This document shows, piece after piece, positions 57,470 to 64,000 of a stretch of 64,000 nucleotides of DNA. Positions within the stretch are counted from its first letter, which is position 1. The number at the start of each line of letters is the position of its first letter. The translations under genes and the position numbers were made by a program. This DNA is from Chelydra serpentina (lineage: Eukaryota; Chordata; Testudines; Chelydridae): contig JBAIAC010000004.1 in the NCBI GenBank assembly GCA_037349315.1, forward strand, positions 25,609,001 to 25,673,000, in the 5' to 3' direction. The notes under the pieces are model-generated. The model was not told where the DNA came from. It was given only the letters and a program-made list of their open reading frames with translations, and ran no database searches.

Positions 57470-58572
57470 TGTGATGTTCCCCTCTGGTGTTATCTGGACC
57501 ATTGATCTGCTAGGTCACTCCAATCCTTGATTCTAGGAGCCAGCCTTACCCTGTTCTGCTGTGAGAACCCCCACTCCTGGGCTGTTCACGCACAGCCTCA
57601 GACATGTAAGCTGCTCTCAGCTACTTGCAACCGAATGACACTAGCCAATATCTCCAGTCCCAGACACAACCTTAGGAACCTCCATCTTGCAGTGTCCAGT
57701 TATGCCCACCGGACACTGCAAGCTTACATGAGTTCATCAATTTAACAAAGAAATTGATATGTACCAGGCTTGTTATCCCAAGGGGAGCCTCTGACATGCT
57801 TCAAACCAAACACACTGCTTCAGGTAGAATAAACAAACAAATGTATTAATGATGAAAGATAGATTTTAAGTGATTATAAGTCAAAGCATAACAAGTCGAA
57901 TTTGGTCAAATGAAATAAAAGCAAAATGCATTCTAAGCTGATCTTAACACCTCCAATGCCCTTACAAATTTAGATGCTTCTCACCACAGGCTGGCTGGTT
58001 GCCCTTCACCCAGGCTCTCCCCTTTGATCAGCACTTCAGTCGCTTGGTGGTGATGTCTGTAGATGGAGGTGGAAGAGAGAGGAAGAGCATGGCAAAGTCT
58101 CTCCCTTTTATCATGTTCTTTCTTCCCTCTTGGCTTTCCAGCCCCCCCTCCCCCACTTCAGAGTCAGGTGAGCATTACCACATCACAGTCCAAAACTGAC
58201 CAAAGGAAGTGGGGGTGACTCACTCGAGAGTCCAACAAATTCTTTGTTGTTGCCTAGGTCAGTGTCATTTGTTCCAGTGAGGCTGGGCTGGGTTTGTCCC
58301 ATACATGACCTGATAAGGTGTGAACTGCCCCTCTGCTTCTGGAGAGTTTTTGCCTGGGCTCGCTTTAAGCCATAAGTATATACATGAAATTACAACCTAT
58401 AACATTACTATAACAATGATTACTATAATATTACCATAGCAACAATGCTCAGTACATCATGAGCCTTCTGAAGACACCCGACATGGCAAACTTTGCATTA
58501 GATACCACACAATCATATTATAAGGATGAGCATGGGGGTACTGGGTGTTCCCCCGAGGTACAGAATGTCACA
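57470..58572. mobile_element. Solo LTR
   Basis: 1103 bp beginning TGTGATGTTCCCC and ending AGAATGTCACA, with short inverted ends TGTGA/TCACA. An exact 5-bp target duplication GTGTC lies at 57465-57469 and 58573-58577. No internal gag-pol sequence adjoins it, so it is best read as a solo LTR left by recombination. An AATAAA-like signal lies near 57827. Superfamily (ERV or Gypsy) and orientation are not assigned. Confidence 0.75.
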
Positions 58573-58599
58573 GTGTCTTAGATGGTCGGGACTCTGCTT

Positions 58600-59323
58600 G
58601 TGGTCTGATATGCTACTGATCACTCTTTGAAGAATTTGTGAAGCAGCAGCTTTGAGGCAGATGATGGCCTGGAAGTGGCTTTAGCTGAGGCTGCAGAGGG
58701 CAGTAGCATAGCTGAAAAACTCTGGTGAGAGCCTCCTTTTCCAGCAATAAACAAAAGCTATAATCACTGATTCTGAGATAGACCAGACAACACTTCCTTA
58801 GGGGCTAAGAAAGATCTGTCTGAACTCCAGATTCCACTGACTGGCTCTGCTGACCCTGGGCAGCGAATAATGAGTGGGGCAGACAATGGAGGATGGCGGA
58901 AGGAAGTGGCTATCATAGGCATGGATTACCTTATTAGACATTCACACCACAAGTGAAGGGCTGACTTTAAAAGTATTGCCAAGTCAGGGGGAGGAGGGGA
59001 AAAGGAGGGACTGAGGCATATAGGAGAAGGAATCTTACTTACTAGATATGTACAGCTATTTCTGATTGATTATTACTGGCTTTCCCAAAATTATTCTGTG
59101 TTCCCTTTTCCTGCCAGTAAAGTTTTCTTTTTTGTATAATGGACTCAGTGTTTACAAGGAGGAGGTATTGCCTATCAAGGGTGCCCACTGAGTTATTTCA
59201 TTTCCCCGGGTTTCTGGGAGGCAGGATGAGCTGGTGTTATTTGTTAGGTTTTCAGAAGGAGCCTCTAGATGACTGACCCTGGCCCTCCTTGCTGCTGACA
59301 GCATCTTGCAGAAGGGTTACAGG
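58600..59323 (-). repeat. LTR-like element, family B, antisense
   Basis: The right edge TCTTGCAGAAGGGTTACA (to 59323) is the reverse complement of the start at 40480 (TGTAACCCTTCTGCAAGA). Further matches are weak by eye. The left boundary abuts the solo LTR and is uncertain. Confidence 0.4.
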
Positions 59324-59429
59324 TGTATGCAATCCTGTAGTAAAACAGGTCTTCAGTCTTGGTTGGGGCCTTTAAGCACTATTGTTATACTCCTAATAAT
59401 AATAATTATAAACCTCACAGGGGTAGATT

Positions 59430-59768
59430 AAGAACATAAGAACAGACCTATACTGGGTCAGACCAATGGTCCATCTAGCCCAGTATACTGTCTTCTGACA
59501 GTAGCCAATGCCAGATGCTTCAAAGGGAGTGAACAGAACAGGGCAATCATCAAGTGATCCATCCCCTGTTGTCCAGTCCCAGCATCTGGCAGTTAGAGGC
59601 TTAGGGACAGACAGTGAATAGGGTCGCATCCCTGACCATCTTGTCTAAAAGCCATTAAAGGACCTATCCTCCATGAACTTATCTAATTCTTTTTTGAACC
59701 CAGTTATAGTTTTGGCCTCCACAACATCCCCAGGCAATGAGTTCCACAGTTTGACTGTGTGTTGTAGT
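59430..59768 (-). mobile_element. CR1 LINE 3' portion, antisense
   Basis: AGAACATAAGAACAGACC then CTATACTGGGTCAGACCAA and CCATCTAGCCCAGTATACTG. On the minus strand it ends the ORF2 piece WNSLPGDVVEAKTI and KKELDKFMEDRSFNGF. No frame is intact. Confidence 0.85.
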
Positions 59769-60068
59769 ATATAATGAGATTAATGTAGCAGGGCTGGCCC
59801 AGTCTGGTTCTTGGTGGACTCTACAATAAACTAAGATAGAGGAAACCATGGTCCTGATCTTGCGTCCTCTGAAGTCAATAGGAAAACTCCCATTGATGAC
59901 AATGATGCAAGATTAGGTTTATATATCATTGTTTATATACTGTAATGATGGGTACAATAGACATAGCCTTTTCTGCCCTTTCCTCAGCTTACACAGATTT
60001 TCTTACACTGTCCATTAGGTGTGGAGTTAATCCATAAAACCATGACCCCAAGCCTCCTTTAATTCCTT

Positions 60069-60239
60069 CATAGAATCATAGAATATCAGGGTTGGAAGGG
60101 ACCTTAGGAGGTCATCTAGTCCAAAGCAGGACCAATCCCCAATTTTTGCCCCAGATTCCCCAAATGGCCCCCTCAAGGACTGAACTCACAACCCTGGGTT
60201 TAGCAGGCCAATGCTCAAACCACTGAGCTATCCCCCCCC
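60069..60239 (-). repeat. tRNA-derived turtle SINE
   Basis: Minus strand head GGGGGGGATAGCTCAGTGG with A- and B-box regions, GAGGGGGCCATTTGGGGAAT and CR1-shared 3' end with ATTCTATGATTCTATG. About 11 bp (the CAACCCCCTGCTC part) are missing near the 3' end compared with the copy at 22886. Confidence 0.87.
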
Positions 60240-60554
60240 TTCTCAAGACCCACCTCCACCTCCACATGAAGCCTATAAAAATTCAGCCAATTAAAGGGAG
60301 GATTGTTAACTCTCATTACTCAAAAATCATGAGGCAGAACCCCTAAAATCATGCATTTGGCTAAAAAATCATGTGATTTCTTTAAACAATAAATGTTGGG
60401 CTCTTTTATTTGCTTGCTGGTTTCTGAGTCTGTAAGTTCACTCACTTCATGTTTGTCAGCTTTTCTCTACAACCATGAGGTTGTAGAAACTTCCTTTTTT
60501 TAATGAAAGCTGAGACTCTCAAATAATCACATGAATCCAGGAGCTGGGGCTTAC

Positions 60555-60775
60555 ATAGAACATAAGAACTGCTATACTGGGTCAAACCAAAGGTCCATCT
60601 AGCCCAGTATCCTGTCTTCTGACAGTGGCCAGTGTCAGGTGCCCCAGAGGGAGTGAACAGAACAGGTAATCATCAAGTAATCCATTCCCTGTTGCCCATT
60701 CCCAGCTTCTGGCAAACAGAGGCTAGGAATACCATCCTTGCCCATCCCGGCTAAAAAACATTGATTGACCTATCC
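60555..60775 (-). mobile_element. CR1 LINE 3' end, antisense
   Basis: AGAACATAAGAACTGCTATA, CTGGGTCAAACCAAAGGTCC and CCCATTCCCAGCTTCTGGCA, same subfamily as 59430. Confidence 0.85.
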
Positions 60776-60865
60776 TCCTTTGTACAGCGCCTAGCACAAT
60801 CCTAATTGAGATCTCTCTGGGCACTATTGCACTATGTATGTTATTAAATAATAATGATAACACTG
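60776..60865 (+). mobile_element. L2-like LINE 3' end
   Basis: TTTGTACAGCGCCTAGCACA, then ATTAAATAATAATGATAA. It adjoins the CR1 fragment with no gap. Confidence 0.6.
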
Positions 60866-61074
60866 AGCTCATCAAATAACAGGAAAATCTGTTCACAGCA
60901 ACTACTCCATCCATAGTAGTTACTCCATGAACAAATGAAAAAATCCCCAAAATATATAATTTTGGATTATCCTGATCCTTTCTGAGCCATTGGAATATTT
61001 TATGTAAAGATGTGGAATAAGACATCTTTCAGTTAGTATTGGCTGGTTTTTTAAAAGACATGCTCTTGTTCAAG

Positions 61075-61195
61075 CAGAAGTTATGGATTAGATGCAGAAA
61101 TCACTGGCTGAGGTTCTGTGAGCTGTGTTATGCAGGAGATCAGACTAGATGATCATAATGGGCCCTTCTGGCCTTAAAAACTATTAATTCTGTAC
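61075..61195 (+). mobile_element. CR1 LINE 3' end
   Basis: TTATGCAGGAGATCAGACTA, GATGATCATAATGGGCCCTT and CTGGCCTTAAAAACTATTAA, the CR1 terminal segment with degenerate tail. Confidence 0.82.
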
Positions 61196-61199
61196 ACAT

Positions 61200-62470
61200 T
61201 GACTTCAATGAGTGCACAATCAAGCCCTACAAGACCAGTACTTGATAGTTGGGGAAGACGTAACAAGGGAAGTTTCCTAAGAAGACAGAAAGCCTCACCT
61301 GTTTGTTACAGAGCTGCTGGACTGTAACCCTGGCTGGGTTTTTCCCATTTGTTTCTCTTGTCCTAATCAATGAATAAGGAAACCTCAGCAATAAAACCTT
61401 AAGGAGGAAAACTTGCTGACTAATTAGCTGGATTTTCTCTAATTCCTGAACTAGTTTACCATTTCACTAGCTCACTGGATCATTAATTAGCAAATCTCTT
61501 CCATATAATCTCTGGTGGACAAAATGAAAAGGTTCACATTTTATATTAAAGGTACATAAATAGTATATTAAATTATATTAAAGGTATATAAATAGTTTCT
61601 CAAGAGTTGTTAAATGATTAATAGATGTTTTAATAAATGGCTTACCAATTTCTAGAATCCTATAAGTCAAAAAGTTGCTTATAACTATGGTTTATATCCA
61701 TCTATCATTCCTTCTATTTATGTATTTATAATTTATATACACATACACGCACATCTGTACCATGTTCATATCATCTGTTTAAATAAAAGGACTTCTTGTG
61801 AGTATGGGAAAGCAAAGAGATTATTTTTACTTATACCTCTTGCTTAAGAAAAATACTATAAATACATGTAAACATATATTAGTCTCTTAGCTTTAACCAT
61901 TTTTAAAACTCCTATTAGAGCCCACTTGATTAGATGCACAAATCCTGTAACTGGTGTCAATGTTCCTAATTAAAAAAGAGACAATTTCAAAATCAGCTGT
62001 AGCACAAAATGTATCTTAAAGTGGGAATGAACAATATGGGATTGCTTTGTTATAAATCTGCATGACTAACATTTTCACGGTGATATGGCAGGAAGCTTAT
62101 AGCATCTGCTTCATATGTACCAAAATTCAATTAAACCATCAGCCATGAATTACCGTGGAATAAATACCAGCAATGGAAATTTTGACCTAATTATTTTAAG
62201 ATTTTTAAAACAGCAAAAGGTCACAATTCAGGTTGCTGGTGCTGGTAGTTTCATTTTGTGACAATTAAATAGTTTCGACACTTAGACCTTTTTTTAAAAA
62301 AAAGTCTATTTTTCAACAATGGGGGGGAAAAAAACCTTCCCTCTATTTATTCCTCCTTGTTTTTTGGCAGGTTCCCCTGAGTAAAATTTGCTGATGTTCA
62401 GAAAAATACAGGGCCAGATCCACAGCTGATGTAAATTATCATAGCTCCACTGAAGCGCCATTAACTGGAC
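61200..62470. other. No recognised feature; AT-rich
   Basis: A short imperfect duplication of TATATTAAAGGTAYATAAATAG lies at about 61542-61594. Otherwise nothing recognised. GGGCCAGATCCACAGCTGAT near 62411 is an old repeat phrase. Confidence 0.4.
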
Positions 62471-62479
62471 ACTTACTCC

Positions 62480-62690
62480 TGGGGAGTAAGGAAGCAGCAG
62501 CTCCAACCCACAGCTGACCCCGCCTTCAAATGCAGCAAATGCAATCGAGACTGCCACTCTCGTGTGGGGCTCCACAGCCACAACAGATGCTGCACAACCA
62601 TCAACTAAACATTCCCCATGGGCGCATATCCATCGTCTCTCGAGACTAACGGACGCCAACAACAACTCCTGGGGAGGATCTGCCTCGCAG
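62480..62690 (+). mobile_element. LINE ORF C-terminal zinc-finger fragment
   Basis: From 62525 the frame reads FKCSKCNRDCHSRVGLHSHN then RCC: a Cys2-His2-like knuckle (C-x2-C-x3-C-H...H) of the kind that closes the ORF2 of some non-LTR retrotransposons. It is followed by CATCGTCTCTCGAGACTAAC and GGACGCCAACAACAAC, which is the 3' end of the same element. The rest of the ORF is absent. Confidence 0.6.
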
Positions 62691-62699
62691 TCCCAGATG

Positions 62700-64000
62700 C
62701 CGACTGCCATTTCTGAAGAGGAGATATTTATTTTCATGAAATGAATCAAATAGGACCTAAGCTTCCAGTGGCTAAGAAGCACAATTTATGTTTTTCTTCC
62801 AAGTGTTTTCATCCTCCACATCTTCGCGTTCTGTATGACTGACAGGAACTTTGACTTATCTTAGATCCTTTCCTATTTTGCTGCTCTCTCTCTCTGAAAG
62901 AGGTTAACCTTTGACTATGTTAAAGGCTGGTAGTCAGAATGACCATCCAAAGGGAATGTGTGTGCCAGACAGCTAATCTCCCTTCAGATCAGAAGAAAGT
63001 GTATTCCAATATTTATCGCCAGATAAAACTTGCTGATCGATAGACTGTTTTCACAGCACATAGCACATGTTGTGACAAGCATCACGGCTAATAACTAAGA
63101 GTTAGATCCTACAAATGGATGCGGGCAGGCCCCTGTAAACACACAGAGCCCCGCTGGAGTCATTCGGGCTCTGCACAGGGGCTAAAGTCCCCCCACACAC
63201 ACATAGATCCAGTTGCAGGATTGGGTCCTTACACCGCAGTACACAATCTTACAAAACTGTAATGCTCCACGGCTGTGAAAAATGCCTTTAAGTCACTCTG
63301 CCCAGTAGTAAGTGTTTGCAGGACTGGGAATGATTAGGAGATTAGTAGTATATTGGTTGTGTGTGTTAAAATATCTAATGAACAGAGGAAAAGAAGACAT
63401 AAAGTAATGGCTTATTTCTATCTGACCATGTTCTCCAGCTTGCCAGTGCTAACTGCCAAGATGGGTGCAAAAAGCCTTCCTTTGCTTCTGTGTGTCCCAT
63501 TTAAAGGCTACAGATAACAGTCCATATATTGCAGGGAATATGCATTCCTGGGGGTGCAAATCACTGCAAAAAGGGATGGTAATGCTAGGGTCTACCCTTC
63601 TTCTGCACCGGATCACATTACTGGCTAGCGGTGGATTGGGGAGCATACTGCACCATCCCTCACTGAGCTCCTCTTCTGGCAGATTGCTTCCGCTCCACCT
63701 CACAATGAGGCCTTGTGGCTGACAGCCACAATTTGGACCACACAGTTTCCATTCTTTATCCAGACTTTCATCCCACTAGAGAGCAAACACATTCTAAGGT
63801 TAGGGTTTGACCACAAGAGTGCCCCTTGTCTATGCAGGATACAGAGATTTCTCAGCGGCTGTCCCAAGACCATAGAACCAAGTGCCACCACCTTGTGCTC
63901 CAAGAGCAAGGCACACTTCTTCAGCCTGCCTTCTCTAATATAAACCTAGAGCGGCAGGTACATCTTGAAAAGAAAAGCCTACCAAAACACAACATGCCAT
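62700..64000. other. No recognised feature
   Basis: The last 1.3 kb holds no recognisable exon, RNA gene or repeat edge. Confidence 0.4.

Overview
This is a stretch of amniote nuclear DNA, almost certainly from a turtle. No bacterial-type gene organisation is present. The evidence is the repeat set: tRNA-derived Pol III SINEs whose 3' end is shared with CR1 LINEs (the tortoise Cry-type SINE), many CR1 LINE fragments on both strands, L2/MIR-like relics, a dense set of hAT-type MITEs with 8-bp target duplications, Harbinger-type elements, and the 'ACTAACACGGCTAC' palindromic retroelements typical of turtle assemblies. No complete host gene could be confirmed. One weak candidate terminal exon lies at 1585-1715. 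Most short open frames in the window are chance or repeat-derived.

Region by region: 1-7 kb is mostly unique or very old sequence with a MIR/CORE-type SINE, the 5' part of a GC-rich MITE and a low-complexity CT-rich stretch. 7-11.5 kb holds a Harbinger MITE, hAT MITEs and CR1 reverse-transcriptase debris. 12432-16547 is the centrepiece: a near-complete autonomous PIF/Harbinger transposon of 4.1 kb. It has a perfect 15-bp terminal inverted repeat, an intact 417-aa DDE transposase on the + strand, and a convergent two-exon Myb/trihelix partner gene on the - strand that is broken by a single TGA. A possible third small spliced gene lies on the + strand inside the intron of the partner gene. 16.7-38 kb is a mosaic of CR1, L2-like, SINE, hAT and Harbinger MITE insertions, several nested. 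38-64 kb continues with hAT MITEs carrying exact 8-bp duplications, a solo LTR with a 5-bp duplication, a second LTR-like family in two orientations, SINEs, CR1 and two other LINE C-terminal remnants, separated by AT-rich stretches in which nothing was recognised.

In the Harbinger element the two known genes are expected to act together: in characterised Harbinger elements the DDE transposase needs the Myb-like protein for nuclear import and for recognition of the ends. Here the transposase reads intact while the partner has one nonsense codon, so this copy could move only if a partner is supplied from elsewhere.

The most unusual signal is a set of hairpin-forming retroposed elements at 17652-17893, 26658-26826 and 18606-18970. 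The first is a perfect 99-bp inverted repeat with a 4-nt loop, exactly bounded by a 12-bp target duplication. The second has the same plan with a 13-bp duplication. Both contain a hammerhead-ribozyme-like core whose stem II differs by compensatory base changes. This resembles what is known of Penelope-like elements, but the assignment is inference.
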